Source of the DNA: Streptomyces chartreusis NRRL 3882
Lineage (GTDB): Bacteria > Actinomycetota > Actinomycetes > Streptomycetales > Streptomycetaceae
Direction: 5' to 3'
Assembly: GCF_900236475.1 (NCBI RefSeq)
Contig: NZ_LT963352.1
Location: 8,899,001 to 8,963,000 of the forward strand
DNA: 64,000 nt
Both the position numbers and the translations under genes were made by a program. Position 1 is the first letter of the stretch. Each line of letters begins with the position of its first letter. Positions 45,689-54,042 of the stretch are shown here, piece by piece. Under the pieces are notes generated by a model. That model did not search any database, was not told the DNA's origin, and saw only the letters and a program-made list of their open reading frames with translations.

Positions 45689-45957
45689 CCCACCTCTACG
45701 CCGACCGGGGATACGACTTCGACAAGTACCGCCGCCTGCTTTGGAAACGCGGCATCAAGCCGATGATCGCCCGACGCGGCGTCCCCCATGGTTCGGGGCT
45801 TGGCAAGGTGCGCTGGGTCGTCGAGCGTGCCTTCGCCTGGCTGCACCAGTGCAAACGGCTCCGCGTCCGCTACGAACGACGTGCCGACATGCACCGAGGA
45901 TTGTTGGCCCTGGCGTGCAGCATCATCTGCCTTCGAAAGCTCCGCTTGCCGCGAGAA
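45689..45957 (+). pseudogene. IS5-family transposase C-terminal fragment (second type)
   Basis: The plus strand reads PHLYADRGYDFDKYRRLLW, then IKPMIARRGVPHGSGLGKVR and RWVVERAFAWLHQCKRLRVR, the last third of an IS5 transposase with the Glu. The N-terminal two-thirds is missing. It differs from the other IS5 copies. Its natural end runs into the 3' end of the convergent NmrA-like gene. Confidence 0.78.
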
Positions 45958-45961
45958 ACGG

Positions 45962-46834
45962 TCAGTCAGGGAGAAACTCCCGGGCATGGTCGTGTGCCCA
46001 CTGGGCGAAGGTGCGAGCCGGGACTCCGGTGACCTCCTCGGCTGTCGGTGATGGGCCTACCGCAGTTGGATCGAATTCCTCGAGTGCCTGCAGGTCTGTC
46101 TCGCCGCCTGAATAGTCCTCGAAGCCGAGCAGGAAATCCGCGTTCTCCGCCGCGAATCCTCCTTGCTTGCGGTAGTTCTCCCGTGCCTCGTCCCGGCTCA
46201 CCACTTCGAAGCGGATCGGGCGGCCGATGGCTTCGGCGATGAGTTCAACTTGTCGACGATGCGACAACATGTCGGGGCCGTTGAGGGTGTAGGCCCGTCC
46301 GCAGTGCCCGTCCTCCAGCAGAGCCAGGGCCGCGACATCGGCGACGTCCTGCTCATGTACCGGACACCAGGCCGCCTCGGGGTCGGGATCGCGCACCACG
46401 CCCTCGGCACGGATGGACGGGCCCCACAGGGCCAGCTTGTTCATCGCGAACTCGCCTGGGCGCACGTGAGTCCATTCCAGGCCCGACTCCTCCACCGCCC
46501 GCTCTACCGGCAAGTGGAAGTCGCTGTCGAAACCTGCCGTGACAGCCCCGGAGGACAGCACCACGATACGGCGCACGCCAGCCTGCCGAGCCAAGGCGAC
46601 CACTTCCCGTGCGGTCTCGGCGACCGGGAAGAGATACATCCGGTCGACCTCTTTCAACGCGTCGGCGAGTAATTCCGGTTGCATGAGATCTCCCGCAATC
46701 ACGCGCACGACTTCCGGTAACCCTGCCGGGCGTGGGCTGCGGGTCAGAGCCCGCACCTCCGTGCCGGCCTCAACGAGACGTCGGACCACGTTCCGGCCGA
46801 CATTGCCGGTGGCTCCGGTCACCAAGATCGCCAT
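45962..46834 (-). CDS. NmrA-like NAD(P)-binding oxidoreductase
   Basis: A 290-residue atypical short-chain dehydrogenase. The dinucleotide loop is VTGATGNVGRNVVRRL at residues 5-20, with Arg in RALTRSPRP suggesting NADPH. Other landmarks are VVLSSGAVTAGFDS and WTHVRPGEFAMN. The ATG at 46834 has better spacing from the AGAAGGAG box than the overlapping ATG at 46837. It probably reduces a quinone or acts as a redox sensor. It lies between an IS5 end fragment and a full IS5 copy whose identical ends face outward, so it may have been carried with them. Confidence 0.88.
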   Translation of the reverse strand: MAILVTGATGNVGRNVVRRLVEAGTEVRALTRSPRPAGLPEVVRVIAGDLMQPELLADALKEVDRMYLFPVAETAREVVALARQAGVRRIVVLSSGAVTAGFDSDFHLPVERAVEESGLEWTHVRPGEFAMNKLALWGPSIRAEGVVRDPDPEAAWCPVHEQDVADVAALALLEDGHCGRAYTLNGPDMLSHRRQVELIAEAIGRPIRFEVVSRDEARENYRKQGGFAAENADFLLGFEDYSGGETDLQALEEFDPTAVGPSPTAEEVTGVPARTFAQWAHDHAREFLPD

Positions 46835-47024
46835 CATGCTCCTTCTGATCGTCACTGCTCACGGGGACGCCTCACCACAAGAGGACAGCCCCGTTCCACG
46901 TTGAGCCGACCGACGAACGCAACTGTCCCAACGACAGGCTTGTCGGCCACGGCGGCGAGAATGACAGGCAGCGGGGAAGCAGCTCTAGTCTCTCGCCGAC
47001 CCATTTTGAAACCAGCAGTTACAA

Positions 47025-47909
47025 CGGCTAACACAATGAGGTGGATCGACGCTGATGGCCGTTGCGGACATGGGAGTTGAGCGTTCGGTCGGGTGTGGAG
47101 AGTTCGCCGTGGATGGTGTCGGATGAGCTGTGGGACCGCTTGGAGCCGCTGCTGCCGCAGCGCGAGCGGCGCTTCAGGTACCCGGGTCGCAAGCCGCTGC
47201 CGGACCGGGATGTGCTGTGCGGGATCCTCTACGTACTGCACACCGGGATCCAGTGGGAGTACCTGCCGAAGCAACTCGGTTTCGGCTCGGGCATGACGTG
47301 CTGGCGACGGCTGCGGGACTGGAACGAGGCCGGCGTGTGGCAGCGGCTGCACGAGGTACTGCTCGCCGAGCTGAACGCGGCGGCGAAGCTCGACTGGTCC
47401 CGCTGCGTGGTCGACTCTTCGCACGTCAGGGCGTTTAAAGGGGGATCCACACGGGCCCCTCGCCGGTCGACCGGGGCCGGGCGGGCTCGAAACATCACCT
47501 GATCACCGACGGACACGGCACCCCGCTCGCGGTCCTGGTGACGGGCGGCAACCGCAACGACGTCACCCAGCTGCTGCCGTTGCTGGACGCGATCCCACCG
47601 GTCCGTGGCCGGGTCGGCCGTCCCCGCCGCAAACCGGACTCGCTCTTCGCCGACCGCGGCTACGACCACGATCTTTACCGCAACCAGGTCCGTGAGCGAG
47701 GCATCGTGCCAGCCATCGCCCGCCGCGGCACCCGGCACGGTACAGGACTGGGCACCTACCGGTGGGTGATCGAGCGGACCTTCGCCTGGCTCCACGGCTT
47801 CCGACGCTTGCGCATCCGCTGGGAACGGCGCGCTGACATCCATGAAGCGTTCCTCAAACTCGCCTGCTGCCTCATCACCCATCGACAGCTCGGCTCATTG
47901 TGTTAGCCG
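47025..47909 (+). mobile_element. IS5-family insertion sequence (two-frame type)
   Basis: The element is bounded by inverted repeats of 16 bases, CGGCTAACACAATGAG at 47025-47040 and its complement at 47894-47909. It carries a transposase split over two frames. A related truncated end faces the opposite way at 45536. Confidence 0.85.
47113..47906 (+). CDS. IS5-family transposase, two overlapping frames
   Basis: The first frame (probable start ATG 47113, open from 47062, ending 47502) contains SDELWDRLEPLLPQRERRFR, the segment GFGSGMTCWRRLRDWNEAGV and the first Asp in CVVDSSHVRAFKGG. The second frame ends at 47906 and contains VTGGNRNDVTQLLPLL, the second Asp in FADRGYDHDLYR and the Glu in YRWVIERTFAWLHGFRR. 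A -1 shift near the G-run at about 47440 would fuse them. Split frames with -1 shifting are established for IS427-type members of IS5. Confidence 0.88.
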
Positions 47910-48250
47910 CTGTTAGCGTCTGCCTGCGCAGCCGCGTTGGTGCCCCGCGCGGGCCAGGCGCGCGAGGCAGGTCTCCCGCGCCTGGCCCGCCGACGCGGCC
48001 TTCACGGTACGAGGCCGTAAGGCCGTTGTGCGTTCTCCCACTGTGTGCGCGGGGCTGTCGTGGAGTGCCTGGGATGTGGGGTCCGCCGGGCCATGCCGCG
48101 TCCTGTATGCAGGCTCGATGTTGGCACTCCTGTTCGAACGGCGAGCCTCCGGGGTGACAGGCCCCGGAGGCTTCAGGCTCCACTCTCCGGGGCCTGCTCG
48201 GTGAGCGGGTGCCTGCGGAGTGGAGGAGGGGGATGGTGGGCTGCTCGGTG
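47910..48250. other. intergenic region with two strong hairpins
   Basis: A large hairpin has perfect 14-base arms at 47949-47962 and 47977-47990 (GCGGGCCAGGCGCG and complement), extended by outer arms at 47931-47937 and 47993-47999. A second, terminator-like hairpin (GCCTCCGGGG/CCCCGGAGGC, 48145-48171) lies downstream of the minus-strand gene that ends at 48251 and probably terminates it. No gene is supported. Confidence 0.65.
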
Positions 48251-48523
48251 TCAGTTGCCGGAGGGTGTGACGCCGAACATGAGGGTGTGGCGGGGGACGT
48301 CGTACTGGACGGTCTGGTTGTGTTCCAGCAGGTCCTTCAGGACGTCGGCGTCGTCGGCGTCGACCGTGAGGACTTCTTCGCCGGCGCCTTCGTCCAGGAC
48401 CAGCTGCAGCGTGAAGGTGCCGCGCCGGCCTGGTTCTTGGGCTGCTACCCAGCTGAACTGGTAGTGGTTGACCTGGCGTACTTTGATGCTGGCGTCGGTG
48501 AAGGGCTGCTCGACCTGCGTCAT
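48251..48523 (-). CDS. small conserved protein linked to PspA
   Basis: A 90-residue, mildly acidic protein without signal or membrane segment. It reads as a beta-rich domain (VNHYQFSWVAAQEPGRRGTF, LQLVLDEGAGEEVLTVDADD) and ends with HTLMFGVTPSGN. It lies 28 bases after the PspA gene in the same direction and is probably cotranscribed. I do not recognise a named domain. Confidence 0.72.
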   Translation of the reverse strand: MTQVEQPFTDASIKVRQVNHYQFSWVAAQEPGRRGTFTLQLVLDEGAGEEVLTVDADDADVLKDLLEHNQTVQYDVPRHTLMFGVTPSGN

Positions 48524-48551
48524 GATGGTCCGTTCCTTTCGTGGACGGGTG

Positions 48552-49262
48552 TTATGCGGCCTTGAGGGCTGCCAGGCGTGATTCGATCTCTGTGGCGTCG
48601 CCGAGTCCTTCGAGCTGTTCGAACTGCGAATCCAGGGAGGAGGCGGCGAGTTCTTCCTTGCCCATGGCCCGGGCCTCTTCGCGGCGCACCTTGTTCTCGA
48701 ACCGGCTGATTTCGCTGGTGGGATCGAGTACGTCGATGCTTTTGACGGCGTCCAGCATGCGGTTCTGGGCCTCGGCGGACTTCGCCCGTGCGACGAGCTG
48801 GTCGCGCTTGCCTTGCAGTTCTCCGAGCTTGAGCTGCATCTGGTCCAGGCCCGTTTTGAGTTTGTCCACGACGGCCGTGTGGGAGGCGATGGTCGGCTCG
48901 GCCGACGTGGCCTCTCTCTCGGACTGGAGCTGCCTGCTCAGGGCGACCTTGGCCAGGGTGTCGAACCGGTCGGCTTCCGCGGGGTGCCCGGCGGCTCGCA
49001 GTTCGTCTGCCTTCTTGCTGGCTGCGAGTGCTTTGCGGCCCCACTCGGTGGCGGCGTCCTTGTCCTCCCTGTAGTCCTGTTCCATCAGGCGCAGGTTGCC
49101 GATGGTGGCGGCTACCGCCTGCTCCGCCTCGGCGATGTTGTTGGTGTAGTCGCGGATCAGCTGGTCCAGCATCAGCTGAGGGTCCTCCGCCTGGTCGATG
49201 AGGGCGTTGATGTTGGCCCGCGCCAGCTGTGCGACCCGTCCCAGGATGGTCTGCTTGGTCAT
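48552..49262 (-). CDS. pspA: PspA/IM30-family membrane-stress protein
   Basis: A 236-residue, almost entirely helical PspA/Vipp1 homologue. The start matches the family: TKQTILGRVAQLARANINAL, then DPQLMLDQLIRDYTNNI. Long coiled-coil segments follow (AEAEQAVAATIGNLRLMEQD; LKTGLDQMQLKLGELQGKRD), ending LESRLAALK-like. The ATG at 49262 follows GGAGAGG on the minus strand. Members bind the inner face of the membrane and stabilise it under stress. It lies between a TPM-domain gene upstream and a small conserved gene downstream in one operon. Confidence 0.92.
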   Translation of the reverse strand: MTKQTILGRVAQLARANINALIDQAEDPQLMLDQLIRDYTNNIAEAEQAVAATIGNLRLMEQDYREDKDAATEWGRKALAASKKADELRAAGHPAEADRFDTLAKVALSRQLQSEREATSAEPTIASHTAVVDKLKTGLDQMQLKLGELQGKRDQLVARAKSAEAQNRMLDAVKSIDVLDPTSEISRFENKVRREEARAMGKEELAASSLDSQFEQLEGLGDATEIESRLAALKAA

Positions 49263-49307
49263 GGCACCTCTCCAATTGAGTACTGCTGCGGAAGGCATTG
49301 GGCGGTG

Positions 49308-51329
49308 TCAGAGGTGGCCGCCGCCCATCCGGCCGCGTGTTGCGCCGCCCCCGAAGCTGGCGGGGCCGCCGTAGCCGCCGCCGAACACACCGCCGAGCAG
49401 GATGCCGCCGAGCATCGCGCCCGCCAGTCCGCTGCCGGTGGTTGAGACCGCATACACACCGGGCTCCGTGGCAGCACCGAATCCCGCTACGTCCTCCTGT
49501 GCCAGGAGCAGGGCGTCTTGCGCCAGTGTGTCGGCCTGCTGCGCCTCCGTGAGGGCCTGGTGCGGATCGGCTCTGACGCCCTGGCCGGAAAGCGCCTGGG
49601 CCTGCTGGAGCCTGCGTTGCGCCTCTGCGAGCCGGGTGCGGGCCTGGCTGCCGACGGCGCCCCTGTTGGTGATGATGTAGTCCACGGCTGCCCCGACGCT
49701 GGATTGCGCGCTGAGCATCGCCCGCTCGAGCAGTGCCCGGGCACGGCGTGTGCCCTGCTCGCTCTCCTGGGCTCCCATGAGTGCCTCGTCGAGTCCGGCA
49801 TCGGCCTCCTCTACCCGGCGCAGCGCGTCGATGGGGTCGTACCGGCCGCTGTCCATGGCCATGCGCACCTCGGTTGCGACGGTTTCGGCGCGTGCGATCC
49901 GCCCCTGCAGGGCGGCGGTCGGAAGCTCGTTGGCTCCCTGCAGCACGCCACGTGCCTCTGCCAAATCCGCGTTCGTCTCGGTCAGTGCGCCTGGCAGCGC
50001 GCCGGCTGCGTCCGCGAGTTCCTGCGCCCGCCGTTCGACGGCGTCGAGCAACCGGCCGGCCTGGGCGACTGCCGCTTCCGCGGCGCGGACCCGGATCGCG
50101 GCTGCGCCGTTGTCGTCGTGTTCCACCGCCTGGCGCGCCTGCTCAAGGCTGTCGTGCGCGAATGCAAGGCGGCTGTCCGCCTGCTCGAGGTCGGTGCCGA
50201 CCGGTTCGGTGGCCGAAGCGGCGTACCGCTCACGCATGGCATCCAGGGCGGACCGTGCACCAGCCAGCCGGCCGCTGGTGGTGTCGAAAGCGGCCTGAGC
50301 CGCGGCCAAGGCCTGGGGTGCGTTGCGTTCGAACGCACGCAAGCGGTCGAAGTCGTCGGCCTTTTCATCCAGCAGGCGATTGGCCCTGGCGCAGCGCGCC
50401 AGTATCTCCTGGACCATCTGCAGCCGGGTCACATCGTCCTCGGGGTAGGCGTCGTCGAGTTGCTGGCGCAGCCGGAACGCCGCGGTCAGCTCCTGCTTCG
50501 CCGTTTCCACGGCTTCGGTGAAGGGCCGGGTCGCCTCGTCGCCGAACTGCGCGGCGGCGAAGCCCAGCTCCTCCTGACTGGTGCGCACCGCGTTGTCGGT
50601 CTGCACCAGAGCCTGGCGCGCCCGGGCGTCGAGATCCGCCAGCGAATCCGGGTGCGGTCCGCCCCACGTTTCCTCGCCGTCTCGCGGCACCGCTGCCTTG
50701 CGCACCCTGCGTCTGAACAGGGCGTACGCGAACAGGGCCAGCGCAGCCGGCAGCAGAAGGAAGAAGAGCCAGCCGCCCTGGGCGACGCCTGCCCCTTCAC
50801 CGCGGCCCGGGTCGTCCTCTCCGGGCGTGACGGCCACCGCGGGCACGGGCTGGCCCGAGAGCACCGCGCCGTACCCCCGTGCCGCACCGATCGCCGCTCC
50901 CGCCCAGTCGTTCTGCCGCAGCGCCGGCGCGACCGCCGTCGCATCAACCTCAGCCAGCCCCTGCCGGGTCAGCGGTGAGCTCGCGTCCACGTAGGCATAC
51001 TGCCGGTCGCCGGTGGCGACAGACAGCAGCGCAGCGTCGGCGCCGAGCTCATTTCGTGAGGCCGTCTGGTTCGCCCACTGCTGCGGGGGCCGGCCGGAGA
51101 AGTCGTCCACGTACACCACGAACAGCTGCAGCTGGTGTTCGTCGACAAGCCGGGCCAGCGCCCGGGCGACTTCGGGTTCCCGGCTGCCGAGGGCCCCGAC
51201 CCGGTCCGTGATCTGCCCTTCGCGGGCCAGGTCGACCGGGGCGTCGGCGAAGGCGGCGCTCGCCGAAGACAGGGTCCAACACCCCGCCGCCAGCACCACC
51301 GCCAGGAACATCCGCACTAGCTTGTGCAT
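49308..51329 (-). CDS. TPM-domain membrane protein with coiled coils
   Basis: A 673-residue exported protein. A signal peptide (LVRMFLAVVLAAGCWTLSSA, cleavage near AFADA) is followed by a TPM domain at about residues 35-180, including ITDRVGALGSREPEVARAL and LQLFVVYVDDFSGRPPQQW. A transmembrane helix (GGWLFFLLLPAALALFAYAL) comes next, then long cytoplasmic coiled coils. The C-terminus is Gly-rich (GGVFGGGYGGPASFGGG). The ATG at 51329 starts the signal peptide. TPM/YgcG-like proteins paired with PspA homologues are a known actinobacterial arrangement; here they are 45 bases apart in one operon and probably act together in envelope maintenance. Confidence 0.88.
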   Translation of the reverse strand: MHKLVRMFLAVVLAAGCWTLSSASAAFADAPVDLAREGQITDRVGALGSREPEVARALARLVDEHQLQLFVVYVDDFSGRPPQQWANQTASRNELGADAALLSVATGDRQYAYVDASSPLTRQGLAEVDATAVAPALRQNDWAGAAIGAARGYGAVLSGQPVPAVAVTPGEDDPGRGEGAGVAQGGWLFFLLLPAALALFAYALFRRRVRKAAVPRDGEETWGGPHPDSLADLDARARQALVQTDNAVRTSQEELGFAAAQFGDEATRPFTEAVETAKQELTAAFRLRQQLDDAYPEDDVTRLQMVQEILARCARANRLLDEKADDFDRLRAFERNAPQALAAAQAAFDTTSGRLAGARSALDAMRERYAASATEPVGTDLEQADSRLAFAHDSLEQARQAVEHDDNGAAAIRVRAAEAAVAQAGRLLDAVERRAQELADAAGALPGALTETNADLAEARGVLQGANELPTAALQGRIARAETVATEVRMAMDSGRYDPIDALRRVEEADAGLDEALMGAQESEQGTRRARALLERAMLSAQSSVGAAVDYIITNRGAVGSQARTRLAEAQRRLQQAQALSGQGVRADPHQALTEAQQADTLAQDALLLAQEDVAGFGAATEPGVYAVSTTGSGLAGAMLGGILLGGVFGGGYGGPASFGGGATRGRMGGGHL

Positions 51330-52211
51330 TACGGGATTCGATGCTCTGCGCCCTTGAACCCTTCGGTGGCCGGACCCTGCGGCGGGCGAGGGCGTTCGGT
51401 CAACTGCCCAGCAGCGCTCGCCAACACCGCACCGGAAGGCGGAACCACCGACCAGCGGGGTGCGCCCGCCAAGACTGCACGGGAGCCGCGCCATCGTGGG
51501 TCTGCTTTCTTGCGGCCCGAGTGGAGGGTATTGCCTGCAGCGCATGGGCATCACTCGCCTGACTCGCTCAACGCTCTGTGCCGTTGAAGGCGCGGCGACC
51601 ACCCCGTGGGGTCCGGGAAGGGCGCCGGCCGCTATGCGTAGACCGAACGGCGCGAGCGCCTTGGCCGTGCCGCCTGCGGCACTTCCAACCGGTCACCTGA
51701 CGGCCGCGAACGCCAGGGGCAGGGCTCAGCACAGGCCGCCGATCCTGTTCTCGCCGCTGCGCTGCCCATCGCCGTCCCCTCTCGTAGCGGCACGCCAGCC
51801 GCGTACCCGCCCCCTGCGTGGTGATTCATCCAGAAGGTGTCATTTGTCTATTCTGCTCGGTCGCGGTCGCGGTCGCGGTCGCGGTCGCGGCCGGGCGTCC
51901 GTGCTGCCCGCTCCCGGGCCGCTGCTGCTGAAGCCGGTGCGGGCTCGATGCCGGGCGCGGTGAGCGCAGCTGAGGCGCGCCTTACCGGTCCAGCGTGCCG
52001 CCGCCCTGAAGGTCTGACGTGCCGTCGATCCGGCCGTTCGGCTTTCAACTGGGCCTGCCGGTCGCCTGGAAGGCGGTGTGCACGTTGAACATGAAACAAG
52101 CGAAATCGGGCGTATCTGGCATATCTGTGGTTACTGGAGATAGGCGACATGCTGACGTTGCCGCTGCGACTGCTGCGATACGCGACGGAGGCAGTACAGG
52201 AGGAAACCGCT
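51330..52211. repeat. 880-base gap with hexanucleotide repeat at 51859-51890
   Basis: No gene is supported. The gap lies between divergent genes, so it must hold both promoters. It contains five tandem copies of GGTCGC plus GG at 51859-51890. The shadow frames reading Arg-Asp or Gly-Arg repeats across it are products of that repeat. The AT-richer stretch near 52085-52135 is a candidate promoter for the gene at 52212. Confidence 0.6.
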
Positions 52212-52496
52212 ATGCGTAGAGCTGCCAGGACGGTACTCATCGCGCTTGTGCTCGCTCTCGGACCGGCGGGAGCGGCGTTCAGCCAGAGCGCTGCCGAACA
52301 GGCGAGCCCGCCGGCCGCCAGCGCGACGATACAGGCGCAGGACAACCAGAACGAGGACGACGACGACGCGGGCCTGTGGGGTCTCTTCGGCCTCCTTGGT
52401 CTGGCCGGCCTGATTCCGTGGCGCAAGAACCGTGACCGCGATCGCCACGGGTACCAGGAATCCACCCGTTCCACCGGCCGCTCCACCGGCATGTGA
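52212..52496 (+). CDS. WGxxGxxG-type small membrane protein
   Basis: A 94-residue exported protein. The signal peptide (RRAARTVLIALVLALGPAGA, cleavage after AAFS) is followed by a polar Gln/Ala/Asp linker. The C-terminal motif is GLWGLFGLLGLAGLIPWRKN, then basic residues. This short hydrophobic Trp-Gly motif plus basic end defines the WGxxGxxG family, thought to be sorted or anchored at the membrane. The ATG at 52212 follows AGGAGG. The start of the next gene is 16 bases downstream, so the two form a small operon. Confidence 0.8.
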   Translation: MRRAARTVLIALVLALGPAGAAFSQSAAEQASPPAASATIQAQDNQNEDDDDAGLWGLFGLLGLAGLIPWRKNRDRDRHGYQESTRSTGRSTGM

Positions 52497-52512
52497 GGCG
52501 GAGGGCGGCGCC

Positions 52513-52788
52513 ATGATGGTCAAGAAGATGCACGAGATGGGCATCCGCAGCGAGCACGCCTACACGGCTGCTTTCGCCTCCATCGGCCTGACTGTCGCCG
52601 CCTGGATGGCCTCCCTCCAGGCGGAACCCGGAACCGGGCTTGCCCGCGCCGACCGGTGGGGCATCTTTGTGGGTGAGTGGGCCCCCACCTTCTTCGGGCT
52701 GGGTCTCGCGCTGTCCCACTATGAACAGCACGACGGCACTCTCACCGCGAGCGTCCAGGAAATCAGGCAACACCGGGAGGCTGGCTAG
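52513..52788 (+). CDS. small two-helix membrane protein
   Basis: A 91-residue protein with two probable transmembrane helices (AYTAAFASIGLTVAAWMAS; RWGIFVGEWAPTFFGLGLAL) and polar ends. It starts at the ATG at 52513 after a GGCGGAGG box, 16 bases after the WGxxGxxG gene. I do not recognise a named family, although small inner-membrane proteins of this design are frequent beside envelope genes in Streptomyces. Confidence 0.68.
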   Translation: MMVKKMHEMGIRSEHAYTAAFASIGLTVAAWMASLQAEPGTGLARADRWGIFVGEWAPTFFGLGLALSHYEQHDGTLTASVQEIRQHREAG

Positions 52789-53186
52789 AGCCCTGGCGGC
52801 GACGCCGCAGCCTGGCGGTGCCCTGTCCGCAGCGGGCACCGTCACCGCCCTGCCTGGCGAGCGAGGGCTTGGCCGGCCTCGCGGGCGTTGAGCTGGTGAT
52901 GCTGGGGCAGCGTGCAGTCGAGCCCACCTCCTTGTTGCGCGGTCCCGGTTGCGTCAAGGGCGGCCTCCCCGTCGGACCGGCGCCTGAGGCGGTTGTCGCC
53001 CTGGGTTCGGGTGAAAGCTGCTCATGCCCCGGCGCGGGCGGTGTGTGCCCTGCTCGGCGGCCGCGCTGACTGGACTGATTCGGCTGCACCGCCCATCTGA
53101 TCAAACCCTCCTTGGGGCGCCTGTGTTAGATGATTCTTGCCGGGGCATTACTCATGGTGCCTGACTGATTACAAGGAGGTGTCGGC
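52789..53186. other. intergenic region with terminator-like hairpin
   Basis: A hairpin with arms GGTGCCC (52817-52823) and GGGCACC (52834-52840) lies 29 bases after the preceding stop and is a candidate terminator. Just before the next gene is a strong AAGGAGG site. No gene is supported in between. Confidence 0.5.
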
Positions 53187-53708
53187 GTGGAGCCGATCCA
53201 GCTGGGCTGGCCGCTGGCCCTGGACCACCGCCGGGATACCCCGTCCTGGAGTGAGCCGGCCGGTACATCGCACCCGCTCCTGGACGGCACCGGCGTGGGC
53301 CGCTGCCTCACACAGGCGGTCAACATCTGCGGCCGGCCCAGCGACGAGCGACCACCCTGCCAGCAGAGGACGTCGAGCCGGCCTCCCATTGACGCCACCA
53401 CGATTCGGCAGGCGTACGACACGGCCATGTGGTACCCGCCAGCCGAAGAAGCAGACAGGATGCTGCTCGCCGACCAGCTGCTCGGTCACATGGAACATCT
53501 TCTGCCCGAGCTTGCCGCGCTCGTGCCCCGCATGCAGGGCGCGAAGCAAGGGATCGCCCAGCGCGTCATCACAACCACCACTGAGATGCTCAAGACCAAT
53601 GGTGTCAGCCTGCATGAGCTCGGAACGCTGTGCCGGGCATTGCTCACGCTGGTGAAGCATCCTGGGCCGCTGCGCGACGCCGACCGCAGCGCGACGACCG
53701 GACCGTGA
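53187..53708 (+). CDS. DUF6415-like protein
   Basis: A 173-residue soluble protein. The first 65 residues look disordered and contain three isolated Cys. The C-terminal 100 residues form a helical domain reading IDATTIRQAYDTAMWYPPA, LADQLLGHMEHLLPELAALV and HELGTLCRALLTLVKHP. From memory this matches DUF6415, a Streptomyces-specific domain often annotated as linked to natural product loci. The molecular role is unknown. The GTG at 53187 follows AAGGAGG, a strong start signal. Confidence 0.65.
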   Translation: MEPIQLGWPLALDHRRDTPSWSEPAGTSHPLLDGTGVGRCLTQAVNICGRPSDERPPCQQRTSSRPPIDATTIRQAYDTAMWYPPAEEADRMLLADQLLGHMEHLLPELAALVPRMQGAKQGIAQRVITTTTEMLKTNGVSLHELGTLCRALLTLVKHPGPLRDADRSATTGP

Positions 53709-54042
53709 GGTCCCACAGCACGACGGCCGCCACCGTGGACCGGGCAGCGCTCCTGGCGCTCATCGCCGCGCGGCTCGCCGAAGGCGTGATCAGGCGGCGC
53801 CGCGTCAGGCAAGAGGCCATAGGTGCCCCGAGCCGGACCGTGCGGTACCGCCGCGGGCAGCAGGCCCCTTGCCCTTGCTCCGAGCCGCTTTCCAGCAACC
53901 CTCTCTGTTCTGCGAGGTGCGGCTGGCTGTTCGGCGCTCGAGATCCGGCTGCTGAAACGCAGACACGCAGGCAACCAGAACCTGCAAGGTCACAGACCCG
54001 TTGCGGCTGCCGTCACCGCTTCTGGCCGGCTGGAGGCCGCTG
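53709..54042. other. gap before the YihY gene, no firm gene
   Basis: A GTG at 53735 opens a short frame VDRAALLALIAARLAEGVIR followed by RRRRVRQEA that has some coding flavour, but it has no homology or ribosome site. A GGAGG box near 54031 belongs to the next gene. Confidence 0.35.

Noticed and set aside
51848..52492. Minus-strand frame ending in an Arg-Asp repeat
   Set aside because: The repeat is only the GGTCGC hexanucleotide tract read in one frame, and the frame is antisense to the WGxxGxxG gene.
53735..54042. Short arginine-rich frame before the YihY gene
   Set aside because: It has a brief coding flavour but no ribosome site, no homology and a tail that reads as compositional noise.
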